34,932 nt of DNA from Fidelibacterota bacterium (GCA_016844955.1 JAERTH010000091.1:1-34932); one strand, 5' to 3'; shown: positions 1 to 9,400, counted from the stretch's first letter. The notes: generated from the letters alone by a model not told the origin. Translations and numbers: made by a program.

Positions 1-60
1 GAAGACAGAAGTCAGAATGCTGAAGACAGAAGTCAGAATGCTGAAGACACAGTCCCAGTA
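1..60. repeat. Short tandem repeat, 21-bp unit, about 2.4 copies
   Basis: Two exact copies of a 21-bp unit beginning GAAGACAGAAGTC lie at 1-21 and 22-42. A third, diverging copy starts at 43 (GAAGACAC). The array touches the window edge, so its full length is unknown. Each unit holds a small GAC-AGAA-GTC inverted repeat. No coding frame is supported here. It looks like an ordinary intergenic tandem repeat; there are no spacers, so it is not a CRISPR. Confidence 0.75.
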
Positions 61-80
61 ATAGCGACTGATGTGGACAG

Positions 81-293
81 CTAACCGGCCAGGCGGCTGG
101 CAGCGGCGATCTCATAGTGAATCACAGGAGCTGCGGGGCGAATAGCTCTGGCCCTTTTCTCGGGTGCAGGGACAGGAACAGGGACCGGAGACCCCGCTAC
201 TCCATGGGATACTGATGACAATACAGCTCTGGTTCTTCCACGAGGACCACGAAACAGACTGGAAGCGGGCTGAGGTATTGAATTGTATCGCAT
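81..293 (-). CDS. Possible small protein downstream of lexA (70 aa), function unknown
   Basis: This 70-codon frame starts with ATG and has a good Shine-Dalgarno sequence (AAAAGGA, six bases before the start). It lies 113 bp downstream of lexA on the same strand. The product is Arg-, Pro- and Ala-rich with a central Pro-Val run (PVPVPVPAPEKRARAIRPAAP). It has no signal peptide, no membrane segment and no family I recognise. The leader just upstream (303-359) resembles the leader of lexA, which could mean shared control or simply a shared repeat. Being next to lexA makes an SOS-linked small protein conceivable, but that is inference. A chance frame in repeat-rich DNA remains possible. Confidence 0.35.
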   Translation of the reverse strand: MRYNSIPQPASSLFRGPRGRTRAVLSSVSHGVAGSPVPVPVPAPEKRARAIRPAAPVIHYEIAAASRLAG

Positions 294-302
294 ATGTGAT
301 CC

Positions 303-359
303 TTTTCGTGGGGCGGGAGCCCCTTCTTTTAAGTTTCTTTCACCCCGGGTATGCTACCG
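303..359 (-). repeat. Composite two-hairpin REP-like element, copy 2
   Basis: The element contains a perfect 5-bp hairpin GGGGC-GGGA-GCCCC (310-323), a pyrimidine-rich stretch of 22 bases, then an imperfect hairpin CGGGTA-TGC-TACCG (346-359). The same order and spacing recur at 1028-1083 near the transposase, so the two are diverged copies of one element. Paired hairpins of this kind around a RAYT transposase are typical of REP/BIME elements. It ends 17 bases before the ATG of the small frame at 81-293, so it may also act in that leader. Confidence 0.6.
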
Positions 360-406
360 ACCATGGCAGAATTCAATACCGAGGTAATTGTCAGATGTTT
401 AGCCCA

Positions 407-1015
407 TTATGCCTGATATTGTCTGAGGAGACCAACGACAACACCCTTCAGGGCGAATTCATCATCATTCTCAACATGGATAGGTTTGTACTGGCCCGAG
501 CGATTACAGGGTCTCAGGGTTACCCCACCCGGATGCAGCTCCAGTTTCTTTACTGTGGCATCACCATTAACGGTTGCCACAACAATCTGACCATTTTCTG
601 CTTTGAGCTGGGGTTTGACAATGATGACATCACCATCTTCAATATTGGCATCCATCATGGAATCTCCCCGAACGCGCAAGGCAAAATTATTGGTGCCCTT
701 AAGGAGATACGTGGGGACTTCCACTGGTTCCGGAATTTCAATGGCTTCAATGGGAATACCGGCAGTTACCTGTCCCAGTATGTTGAGAACTGCGGTTTCG
801 CCAACCAGTCCAGTCAAACGGATATTGCGGGCGGCATTTGATTTATCAAAACCGATGTAGCCCTTTTCGCGCAGGATATTCAGCTTCTTTTGAATGGAGA
901 AATTGGAATTCAGGCCAAAATATTCTCTGATCTCAGAAATGGTGGGCGCCATTTGATGGCTCTGGATAAACTGTGAGATATACTCGTAAAGCTCGCGTTG
1001 TTTTTTTGTCAGCAT
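407..1015 (-). CDS. lexA: LexA repressor, SOS regulator with S24 autoprotease domain
   Basis: LexA represses DNA-damage genes and cleaves itself when RecA filaments form. The 202-residue length equals E. coli LexA. An N-terminal winged-helix domain (about 1-65, with a TISEIREYFGL recognition region) is followed by the S24 peptidase domain. The cleavage site is Ala85-Gly86 (VTAGIPI). The catalytic dyad is Ser119 in RGDSM and Lys156 in ATVKKL, the same numbers as in E. coli. The ATG start is preceded by only a weak GGGTAAC ribosome site, and a hairpin (1028-1041) sits just upstream. No obvious promoter lies in the 82 bases before the gene; they are occupied by a REP-like element. lexA may therefore depend on read-through from the transposase side. 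A near-copy of its first nine codons is at 1546-1572. Confidence 0.96.
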   Translation of the reverse strand: MLTKKQRELYEYISQFIQSHQMAPTISEIREYFGLNSNFSIQKKLNILREKGYIGFDKSNAARNIRLTGLVGETAVLNILGQVTAGIPIEAIEIPEPVEVPTYLLKGTNNFALRVRGDSMMDANIEDGDVIIVKPQLKAENGQIVVATVNGDATVKKLELHPGGVTLRPCNRSGQYKPIHVENDDEFALKGVVVGLLRQYQA

Positions 1016-1027
1016 ATCGTTACCCGT

Positions 1028-1083
1028 GGGACTGAAGCCCCTTTCTTTTTCATACTTCTTTTACCCCCGGCATAAATGCCGGG
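1028..1083 (-). repeat. Composite two-hairpin REP-like element, copy 1
   Basis: On the minus strand a hairpin GGGGCT-TC-AGTCCC (1028-1041, one G-U pair) is joined by a pyrimidine/purine-biased 24-base stretch to a perfect 8-bp hairpin CCCGGCAT-AA-ATGCCGGG (1066-1083). It lies between the transposase stop codon and lexA. A diverged copy sits at 303-359. In RAYT systems such hairpins are the DNA substrate of the transposase. Here the inner hairpin also falls in the lexA leader, 12 bases before the ATG, where it could affect translation. Confidence 0.65.
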
Positions 1084-1097
1084 CTTTAGACCAAATC

Positions 1098-1520
1098 TCA
1101 TACTCCCAATCCTGTAGTGATAAAATTCTGGCATTCTTCTGAAAAGCTTATCTTACGATGATGTTCGTCCTGATTCTGAATATACCTGCGTACTCCAGAA
1201 AGTTCACTATCACCGACAGAAGCTGCATAATAATCATCCTGCCACTCAAATTTTCCTCGAACCAATTTCTGCTGATTGATCCAGAATGATGATTCCCCTT
1301 TGAGCAATCCGGCTATCTCAGCAATGCTCTCTTTTGCTCCCAAAGAAATGAGTAAATGAATATGTTCGGCTCCCCCGCCAATGCTGCTGACAAAAATATG
1401 CTTGTCTCTGGCATGCTCGCGGATGTGATCAAAGACAGAAGGTCGCACCGCATCTTTTAAGAATGGCGCTCTACTTTTAGTCGCCAAAACCATATGAACC
1501 CATACCTTAAGAAAGGCCAC
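1098..1520 (-). CDS. IS200-like REP-associated tyrosine transposase (RAYT/TnpA_REP)
   Basis: This 140-residue Y1-type HUH nuclease cuts and rejoins single-stranded DNA at hairpin ends. The HUH motif is His53-Ile-His55 (AEHIHLLI). The catalytic Tyr113 with Gln117 lies in RRYIQNQ, followed by DEHH as in the TnpA_REP group. The GTG start is chosen because it gives the family N-terminus (AFLKVWVHMVLATKSR), has an AGGTG ribosome site six bases upstream, and follows an in-frame TAA. No tnpB is present. Paired hairpins at 1028-1083 and 303-359 fit a domesticated RAYT mobilising REP-like elements rather than a complete insertion sequence. All key residues are intact, so the enzyme is probably active. 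Confidence 0.9.
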   Translation of the reverse strand: MAFLKVWVHMVLATKSRAPFLKDAVRPSVFDHIREHARDKHIFVSSIGGGAEHIHLLISLGAKESIAEIAGLLKGESSFWINQQKLVRGKFEWQDDYYAASVGDSELSGVRRYIQNQDEHHRKISFSEECQNFITTGLGV

Positions 1521-1572
1521 TTAATGCACCTGACTGCGTAAGACCAAGCTCGCGTTGTTTTTTTGTTAGCAC
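1507..1572 (-). pseudogene. Duplicated 5' end of lexA (first nine codons), truncated remnant
   Basis: The 27 bases at 1546-1572 match the lexA start (989-1015) at 25 of 27 positions and in the same orientation. The frame opens with GTG and encodes LTKKQREL, exactly the LexA N-terminus, then leaves homology and stops at codon 22 (TAA at 1507-1509), 13 bases inside the transposase gene. The GTG overlaps the stop codon of the frame at 1566-1907. It can be read as the ancestral lexA start cut off by the transposase insertion, or as a short leader peptide that couples translation to the transposase. The first reading is inference but explains the exact reading frame. Confidence 0.6.
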
Positions 1573-1907
1573 GCTTGTCCCCTGCTTTGTAAGGCCAAGA
1601 CCCTTTTCTGCTCCATATTGTTGTTGGCTCCGGCATACCACTGCCCATGATGGGATCCAATGCCAGGGTGATTGATTTTACCATCAAGTCCCTGATGCCC
1701 ACCGTTTAACCCAGCTCTTAAAATGGGGACACGGATGAAACCATTAGCACCGCGTTTGGGTGCAACAGGCTCCTCCATCCTTACAGCAGGCGTGATATCT
1801 ACAAGATCAAAAAGTTCTATGGCATACTGGACAATTCGTTCCCCATGCCCATTTTCTCTATGATTCTGATGCATTTTTGCTCCACTTTTCCATTCAGCTT
1901 TCTTCAT
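1566..1907 (-). CDS. Hypothetical protein of 113 aa upstream of the lexA remnant
   Basis: I do not recognise this product. The frame could extend upstream to 2009, but that extension reads through a good promoter candidate, so the ATG at 1905-1907 is preferred. The protein starts MKKAEWKSG. It has a charged N-terminal third, a short hydrophobic-acidic helix (IVQYAIELFDLVDI) and a Gly/His/Asn-rich C-terminal half. There is no signal peptide or membrane segment. Its stop codon overlaps the GTG of the lexA remnant (GTGCTAA), a layout typical of coupled genes in an operon. No Shine-Dalgarno sequence is visible, but the promoter position would give a nearly leaderless mRNA. It may be a real small gene that preceded lexA, or a chance frame. 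Confidence 0.35.
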   Translation of the reverse strand: MKKAEWKSGAKMHQNHRENGHGERIVQYAIELFDLVDITPAVRMEEPVAPKRGANGFIRVPILRAGLNGGHQGLDGKINHPGIGSHHGQWYAGANNNMEQKRVLALQSRGQAC

Positions 1908-1913
1908 GGATTT

Positions 1914-1942
1914 AATATAGGTGTACAAAAGGTGTATAGCAA
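1914..1942 (-). promoter_or_regulatory. Candidate sigma70-type promoter with an 11-bp direct repeat
   Basis: On the minus strand TTGCTA (1937-1942) and TATATT (1914-1919) are separated by exactly 17 bases. Overlapping the spacer is a direct repeat with an 11-bp period (TACACC-N5-TACACC), one helical turn apart, as expected for a dimeric repressor site. The ATG of the 113-codon frame follows six bases after the -10 box. The repeat could be the operator of the ancestral lexA operon, since some LexA proteins bind direct repeats such as GTTC-N7-GTTC, but this sequence matches no LexA box I know. Confidence 0.45.
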
Positions 1943-2018
1943 GAAAATGATGCATTTCGTATAAAAAAACATCAGGCGATGTGCTATCTAGTGTAATGAT
2001 TTTGCTCATAGAATGATG

Positions 2019-2084
2019 GAGATTGCTTCGTCGCTCGCTCCTCCAGCCTACGCTTTATGCTACGGCTTGGCAGGCGCAATGACG
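2019..2084. repeat. Dispersed palindromic intergenic repeat
   Basis: The stretch begins GATTGCTTCGTCGCTCGCTCC and ends GCGCAATGACG, with an inner imperfect inverted repeat (CCAGCC...GGCTTGG) around GCTTTATGC. From memory, GATTGCTTCGTCGCT...GCAATGACG is a motif seen as a small dispersed repeat in many bacterial genomes. It sits in the 190-bp gap between the hypothetical frame and the terminator of the large operon and encodes nothing. Confidence 0.5.
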
Positions 2085-2145
2085 CGTACAAAGGTATGTG
2101 AGAGAATCCGGGGCTAAAACAGGAGGTTATACGACATACCTAATA

Positions 2146-2175
2146 ACAAAAAGCCCCGCAGGATATGCGAGGCTT
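2146..2175 (-). terminator. Rho-independent terminator of the large surface-protein operon
   Basis: On the minus strand a 10-bp stem AAGCCTCGCA / TGCGGGGCTT (one G-U pair) with loop TATCC is followed directly by a T-rich run (TTTTTGTTATT). It lies 25 bases after the stop codon of the last gene of the operon (2201). Confidence 0.88.
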
Positions 2176-2200
2176 CTGTCAGAATTTATGTGAGGTAGTA

Positions 2201-2770
2201 TTATTTAAACTCGATGGAAACGATCCGGCCATTCATATCAAACACGGCAACACCATTATCATACAGCCATACCTGATTTTTGTCATCAACGATGTAACGT
2301 TCGATGGGATCACCGTATTGTCGATAAATACGTTCCTGGTCAGACCCCTTGATGAGAATGGGTGGTGCTTTCCCCTCTATATTCCCTACACCAGCAACAG
2401 GACCTCGCTCCTTAACCTGAGCCAGCTCCAACTCAATGGCTTCAAGATTGGTTAACATGGAATCCATTTGGGCTTCCATACCAGGAGGCATGCCCTGACC
2501 GCCAGCAGCCACAGCCTTCTTCAAGACTTTAATCTGCTTTACGATGGCAGGAATCTGCTTCCCGAGTTTGGCCTGATTCTTTTTGAGTCTGGATACTTCT
2601 TTCTCCAGGTCCCCAATCTTCTTAATGGCCGTTTTTTGGAATTTGGCATTTTTATCATTCACAGACTTCAGCTTTTTATCAACCTCTGCGCTACTCACAC
2701 CCGAGGCGCAGCTCCACATGAGCGTTGATATCAGGGAAATTGTGAGGATTGCCTTTATGGATCTCATCAT
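2201..2770 (-). CDS. Coiled-coil lipoprotein with SmpA/BamE-like C-terminal segment
   Basis: The 189-residue product has a lipoprotein-type signal (hydrophobic stretch ending LMWSC, lipid-bearing Cys21). A heptad-rich Lys/Glu coiled coil covers about residues 28-85, followed by a Gly/Pro/Met linker. The C-terminal 45 residues (YGDPIERYIVDDKNQVWLYD...NGRIVSIEFK) resemble the small beta fold of SmpA/OmlA (BamE), where G-x-P near the start and W-x-Y-x-x-G are typical. It is therefore a probable periplasm-facing, membrane-anchored lipoprotein, perhaps assisting outer-membrane assembly of the neighbouring proteins; that role is inference. Two consecutive ATG codons make the exact start uncertain by one residue. 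It is the last gene before the terminator, 49 bases after the TPR lipoprotein. Confidence 0.75.
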   Translation of the reverse strand: MMRSIKAILTISLISTLMWSCASGVSSAEVDKKLKSVNDKNAKFQKTAIKKIGDLEKEVSRLKKNQAKLGKQIPAIVKQIKVLKKAVAAGGQGMPPGMEAQMDSMLTNLEAIELELAQVKERGPVAGVGNIEGKAPPILIKGSDQERIYRQYGDPIERYIVDDKNQVWLYDNGVAVFDMNGRIVSIEFK

Positions 2771-2819
2771 GTTTTTGATCTCATTCTTTTAATTCATTAT
2801 CAACAACAGTCCAAATTAG

Positions 2820-3413
2820 CTAGATATTCTGCAATGACTCAATTTTTTTAATCAGCAGAACCCGACCTTCATTGGTGTTGATGTTGGCTGTAAAATCTTC
2901 ATCCAGTTTCTGTACCCAGATTAAAGACTCCCCAAATGCACCCTCTGCAAAATGGGAAGCAGCAACCAGGATAATGATGTCGGCATAATCGATACGCCAA
3001 TCATGGGTAAACTCAAATGATGGCCGATAGGTGTACAATTCAGTACCCCTGGTGATAGCTCTGACGTAATCACCTGATGCATGATAGCTCAAGGCCAAGC
3101 CGGCCAGCATTTCGAAGCGAACCTGACTGCTGTCAACGGTTATGTAATCCAGACCATCTCTGAATATAGTAATGGCTGAATCAGCACTATTGAACTCAAC
3201 ATAACACCAGCCTGAACCATTATAGCCATCGATGTAAAGCGAATCAAGGCCAAGCCCCTCTTCAAATTGACCAAGTGCACCGCGATAATCACGATCCGCG
3301 TACAATGCCCAACCGTATTCTACAAAATCATCTGATTCCGGTTCAATACGATCTCTACACCCCATTAATCCTACAAATAGTACCAGTGCCAAAATCAAAG
3401 TATTTTTCTTCAT
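2820..3413 (-). CDS. TPR-containing lipoprotein (197 aa)
   Basis: The signal peptide ends in the lipobox LMGC, with lipid-bearing Cys19. The mature part consists of helix-turn-helix pairs of TPR type: about 30-62 (YGWALYADRDYRGALGQFEEGLGLD), 63-95 (YNGSGWCYVEFNSADSAITIFRDGL), 103-130 (GLALSYHASGDYVRAI) and a degenerate one near 145-175. TPR lipoproteins usually act as scaffolds on the periplasmic face of a membrane. A strong ribosome site (AGGAGG) precedes the ATG, and the gene begins 11 bases after the stop of the 3317-codon gene, so the two are co-transcribed. A role in presenting or assembling the giant protein is inference. Confidence 0.8.
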   Translation of the reverse strand: MKKNTLILALVLFVGLMGCRDRIEPESDDFVEYGWALYADRDYRGALGQFEEGLGLDSLYIDGYNGSGWCYVEFNSADSAITIFRDGLDYITVDSSQVRFEMLAGLALSYHASGDYVRAITRGTELYTYRPSFEFTHDWRIDYADIIILVAASHFAEGAFGESLIWVQKLDEDFTANINTNEGRVLLIKKIESLQNI

Positions 3414-3424
3414 CTCAACACCTC

Positions 3425-6400
3425 CTACCTGAGTACTAACATTTTAACGGTTCTAACATATCCCTTGCCGGTCATCAACCGGGCAAAGTAAATGCCACTA
3501 CTAACCTGTTTACCCTGATCGTTCAGTCCATTCCATACAACAGAGTAACTACCGGGCTGGAGATGTGTCTGCATGAGGGTACGGACCTCCTGGCCACGGA
3601 TATTGTAGACTCTGAATTCAATTTCCTGATTCAAGCCATCCAGAAAACCAATATCGAAATCGATGGTTGTCGTTGGATTAAAGGGGTTGGGATAGTTCTG
3701 AGAAAGTTCACTTTTCTCAGGCACGATAATCGTACGGGGACCCATTTTAAAGGCACCCATCGTCTCGCTCCAGGCATGCACCCGTTCACCGTCGGTCATT
3801 GATGGCAATTCATAATATGCACCTGCTTCATCCATGGTATAGATTGCCTGATCTGAGCTTTGCTGTGGCATGCTGACCAATACTGGTTCTGCCAATCTAA
3901 CACCATCAGTTAACACCTTGTACCTGGCCTGGTCAGTGGCACTGAGGATAGTATCAAGAACAGTTACACGTGAACTTGAATTGACACTACTGCTACCCCC
4001 ACTCACTTCAAAAAGGTCATCGGGACTGCGAGCCAACCAGCTTGAACCCTGTTTGGCCACACTGACGGTGATTTCTGAAGTAATGGTTGTATCACCAACC
4101 CAGTTAGAAGCGTAGAGGACAAAACTGTTACGACCTTCAGATGCAACTTCTATGGTTGCAACATAACTAAAGGTATCAATTTCAGTGATCTCCAAAGCAT
4201 CTCCAGCATGGGTCAAGCTCAGCGAATCAACCATACCCAGACTATCCACAATCATCATCTCATAATATCTCGGATAAGCCGGGTTCTTATAAAATGTCAG
4301 AATGGGCGCAGGTATATCAAACATCCCTACAGTTACTGCCAGGGCAATCGTGTCCTGCATGGGATCATTGGTCCCGAGATAGAGGTACCCGCCATATTGA
4401 CCGATGGTGAAACTTTCAGGATCAATATTTAGGGCAATGTCAGAGGAATCGTTATAAGCGATAACCCCCTGTTCCAGGGTGGTCGTAATCCAATCCGGAG
4501 CGCTTATGAGAGACCAGCGTAGATCTGTGAGTCCCAGATTCTTCATGGTGAATGTTGTATCTGTTGTGGTGAGGCGTTCCAGATTAATACTCAACGAATC
4601 ATTCACAACTAAAGCCACAGGTGGTGACGTTGTCAGGTGAAACGACTCAGACACTTCTGATGTATCCGTAGTATCAAGTGCTACTACAAACCATTCCACA
4701 GGAGTAATTGGGAAATCCATGACGGATACATCTAGCGTGACATTGTTCGTTTCTGATGCTACCGTTGTATCATAATCACTGCCCTGGAAGGTGACTTCAT
4801 AAGTCAGACCGTCACCTTCAATATCAAAGGCTTCGGTCCAGGAGAAGGTCAGCAGTAAACTGTCCTCAGGTACCAATTCGGTGGAATCAGCTGGTAGTAG
4901 CAATGTTACCGGCTCTGGTGGATCATTCACCTGGAGTGCTTCCAAGACAAAGTTGGTGGTATCACTTGCTCCGTAATAATCACGCACTTCAACTTCGATT
5001 GTGTGTTCACCTACATCTGCGTTTCTGGGGGTCCAGGTCAATAGTCCAGACGCTGAATCCACCAGCATGCTATCTGGACCTGAAATGAGGAAGTACGATA
5101 ATGTATCTTCACTGATTGACCCCACATCAGCATCTGTACCGATGAGCATATAGGTAAAGAGTGAATCCTCATCACTTGAGGTATCTGAAATCGCAGTAAT
5201 CAGAGGTGTCGTGTTAATGACAAACTGGAAACTATCAATAGTTGCAGTTGACTGACGGTTTCCTGCGCTATCAACAGCAATGGTCCGTAATGTATAATTC
5301 ACTCTATTTTCAAGCGAATCAACCAGAATGCCAAATGACCAGGATGTATCCAACACAGCCTGGTTCAGATTTGTATCTGCAAGGCCCCAGGAGTTTCCGG
5401 TCCAAAAATAGCCATCTGAGCTGCGGCTGATGGCCAGATTCATACTGTCAATACCTGAAAGTTCATCGGTGGCACCACCTGCAAATGAGTTTACGCTATC
5501 CCATTCTTCTATACGATAGAAGGGATTAACCTGAATTGAAGAAAGTGGTTCAATACGATCCCCAATAATCTCAGTTGACGTTATTGCATCGGAGGTGTTG
5601 CCTGCCAGGTCCACTGCTCTCACATTCATGAAGTAGCTTAGCTCATGGTCATAAGTCAACAGGGTGGCTACCATATTGGTATCCACTATGACCCACTCTA
5701 CCACATCGCTCAGGCCTGCAGTTTGGCCCACAGAGAATTCATAGTGATCAATTCCACTTGCGGCATCTGAAAATCCAGTCCACAATGCTTTCAGGGTATC
5801 CTCAGCACTTATAAATGGGTCTGTGGTAGTATATTCTGCATCAAACTCACCAATTCCAGGAGCCGTTTCATCGATATATAGAATCGAATCGATAGTTAAA
5901 CCTTCGGTTGTATTCCCATGTCCATCTGTGATAATAACTCTCAAGTCAATTGCCATATCATCGGCATAGTCCTCAAGCAGAATAACTTCATCCCGTTCAA
6001 AGCTCATCAGCAAATCTGCATCATTGGGCGAGGTGATGGAAACTGGTTCTCCAATATTAACAAATGATTGGAGACCAATTTTTGCCTGCGCCTGGACCGT
6101 TCCCTCAAGCAGTGTGGTATCACCTTCTGATGTTGCCGGGGTGAGAACATTAAACTCAAAGGCTGTATTGCTTGCGTTCCAATAACCTGCTGAAAGTGGT
6201 TCCCCGACTGTTGTGCTATCAAAAACAACCGGATTATCAGGTGGGGTCAGGTCTATGATCAGGACATTATCGCTGGCAGTCCCGTTGGTGGTATTTCCAG
6301 CGACATCAGTTAAGCTGGCCGTTGCATAAATGAGACTACCTTCACCAAATTCATCTATGCCAGCTACCTGAACCCCGTCCAAACTGACGGTTAGGGTGGT

Positions 6401-9400
6401 ATCAACATCGGTAATTGTAACCGTCATTTGCTCTTCATAAGCAAGCAGTCCAAGATCGGTTCCAGTATTAACGATATCTATGAGCAGTGATGCTGTCCCA
6501 CCGATTAAGGTGGTATCATTGGCAATTGGTATCTCCAGAGTCAAACCGGAATTGGTCATGTTATAGGCATTATCAACAATTACCCCGGTAACCGCCTGAA
6601 GGGAATCCGCTGCAAAGTCAATTGGCGCTGAAATATCTATGAGAATGGGCTCATCTGCTTCCACACTCAAGGTTTTGTTCCCGGCCACATCCTGTATTAC
6701 TGTAAAAACATGAATAAGCTCACCATCTGCATAACTGGCTAACCCTTCCACAGCTGCTCGAGGGGCATAAAGGACGATCAGTTCTCCTTCAAACGAAATT
6801 GTAGCCTTTTCAGAAACAATGGCTGTATCTTCGTCAGCTATTGCCATAACCAGATAGGCCTGACCGCCGACAATACTTGATTCAGAGCCCACATCTGTAT
6901 GTACTTCAATGGAATCTGAATTCACACCCCAATAAGATTCTGAAACGAGCACTTCATCCTGCATGATTCCGGCAATTACCAAAGGAGCAGGTTCTGGAGG
7001 TGTCTCATCAATTGTTAACAAATCATCAAACACTGTCCCCTGGGTCATATTACCATGCCCATCGTGAATATTCGCCCTGAAATCGATTTGAAGACTCTCA
7101 CCATAGCCAGCTAAATTTCTAAGTGCGTTACCTGGAATATCAACCAGGACGGATGTAAAGTTTGCCGATTCAATATCTACAGAGTCACCAACATTGGAGA
7201 ACGGTTCAATCCCAACCCGGGCTTGTGCCTGGACATAACCACCAACTAGACTTGGATCTTCACCTGGTAGTGCAGCTGTTGGTACATTGAATTGATAGCC
7301 AGTATTTGATGCGTTCCAATAATCAGCAACAACCACGCCTCCGACTGGCGTAAAATCATTTAACACAGGTACGTCTGGAGGTGTCAGGTCAATGGTGATC
7401 ACATTTTCACTGGGCGTACCATCAATCTCATTGCCGGCATAGTCCGCAATTCTAGCAGTTGCGTAAATCGCCTTGCCATCTTCATATCCGAGAAGTCCCA
7501 GGACTTGTATCTCGGTAAGCGGCAAAATTTTTGTCGTATCAATAAAGCCGATCTCAGAAGCATACATCACTTCGTAGGTGACGCTGCCAGCATCAACACC
7601 TGGGTCATCAACTCCTACCATAAATGTCACAAATCCATTAAGCAGACTTGAATCAGCTGCGATTGGTACCACCAATGATACGCCCTGGTTAGTCAGATTA
7701 TAAGACGTGTCAATAATCGTTCCTTCAAGCGCAGTAAATAGACCACAATCGAAAGGATCAGGTGAATTAACATCGATATAGAGAGTCTCGGTGGAGACAT
7801 CACTGGTAATTTCGTTTCCAGCTCTATCTCTTAGCAATATTTTGAAGAAAATGCTATTCCCATCATCATAATTATCAAAACTTGAAATCACGGTTTCTGA
7901 TAGATTTATGGTTGTATCGGCCGAATGTGATATGGGGAATTGAGCTGCCAGAGCCAGTTCGTAGGCATTTTCATCATCTGTTTCACCCATGGACATAAGC
8001 AATTGTGCATATCCTCCGACCAATGAAGCATCGGATGCAGAATTGTATGGAATTGTGACATGGACTGAATCCGCACCGGCACTCCAGACACCTGCGGCCA
8101 ATCCAGCGGGAAATAGTTCTAGATCGCTTACTTCAGTATTTGCAGGATCCGTCTGATCAATTTGAAGCGTAACTGGGTTGGTGATTGATGTTACAGCATT
8201 TCCAGCCTGATCAGTTACTATGGTTCTGAACTCAATATCAAGTCCATCAACGAAGCCAGTACCACCCTGGAGTTCTTCAAGGGTATCTGCCGGAATAACA
8301 ATTGACCACTCACCTGTCAAGGCAGTAATGGTATCCCGAATTGAAAAGGTCTCAAACAATCCATCCCCAGGCGTCAAATCTGCGGACACTTGTAGATACC
8401 CGTCGGTTAGTGAGACATCATTTTCCAGAGGTACCGTAAAGAGCATAGAGGTATTTGTATCGTTCCAATAGGTTGAAACCTCATTGCCGCCCTGCGGTTG
8501 AACCGTGAGTGCAGTATTGGAGACAGGTGGTGTCTCATCAATTCTCAACTGATCCAAACTGATTGATCCAGTTGTAGAATTTCCTGCGACATCATACATA
8601 ACTGCATCAAAGGAAAGGAGATCGCCGTCAACATACCCCAGCGCACTCAGTGCAGCCTCGTCTGGCATGAGTAACATATCATCTGTATCAGAAATGCCTT
8701 GCCCAACTAAAAAGTTTACAGCAGGGCCAGCATTTATGTAGGCTCTGAGTTGGACCCAGCCGCCCACCAGGGATTGATCTTCGTCTATAGGCACGGTTAT
8801 ACCAACATAATTATTAGTAGCATTAAAATATCCAGCTACAACTGTTCCTTCCTCTGCAAGTACGCTGCCCAACGTAAAATCTGGTGGAGGATTAAAATCA
8901 ACTATCATGGTGTTGGTACCCGGGTTCCCATCAGTGGCATTCCCAGCAATATCTGTTACTCTGGCTCTGAATTGAAGTGTATCCCCATCTGCCACTCCCA
9001 TTGCGGTCAAGTCTGATATATCGAAAACAGATAGCATAACCTGACCTAAATCTGCCAGATCAATGGCAGAATCTGCAGCGATGTCAGTGAAGGTATCATC
9101 AAATCCGGTCTTTAGCTGTAATCGAAGCGTCCCACCTTCAAGTGAAGACTCATCCGCTATAGAGTTATTGACACCAATGCTGGTATTGGTTGGATTCAAA
9201 TAGCCGGGAAACGAATCTCCTCCGGATAGAGATATCGACCCCGTGATATGTACAGTTGGGGCCGTTTGATCTATCATCAAGGTTACAACGCTGGGATCAT
9301 AATTGCTTGAATTGCCGGCTATATCCGTTACGACGCCCCGGACCTCAAGCACTCCACCATCAGCAAAGCCTGGTACGTTGGCTACTAACTCATCACGAGT

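Noticed and set aside
1..60. CRISPR-like array
   Set aside because: Direct repeats are contiguous with no spacers and no cas genes are present.
164..841. Long plus-strand open frame opposite lexA
   Set aside because: It is antisense to a clear LexA with all catalytic residues; the translation has no recognisable domain.
1098..1572. Complete IS200/IS605 insertion sequence
   Set aside because: No tnpB and no clear paired IS ends; the TnpA_REP motifs and REP-like hairpins point to a RAYT instead.
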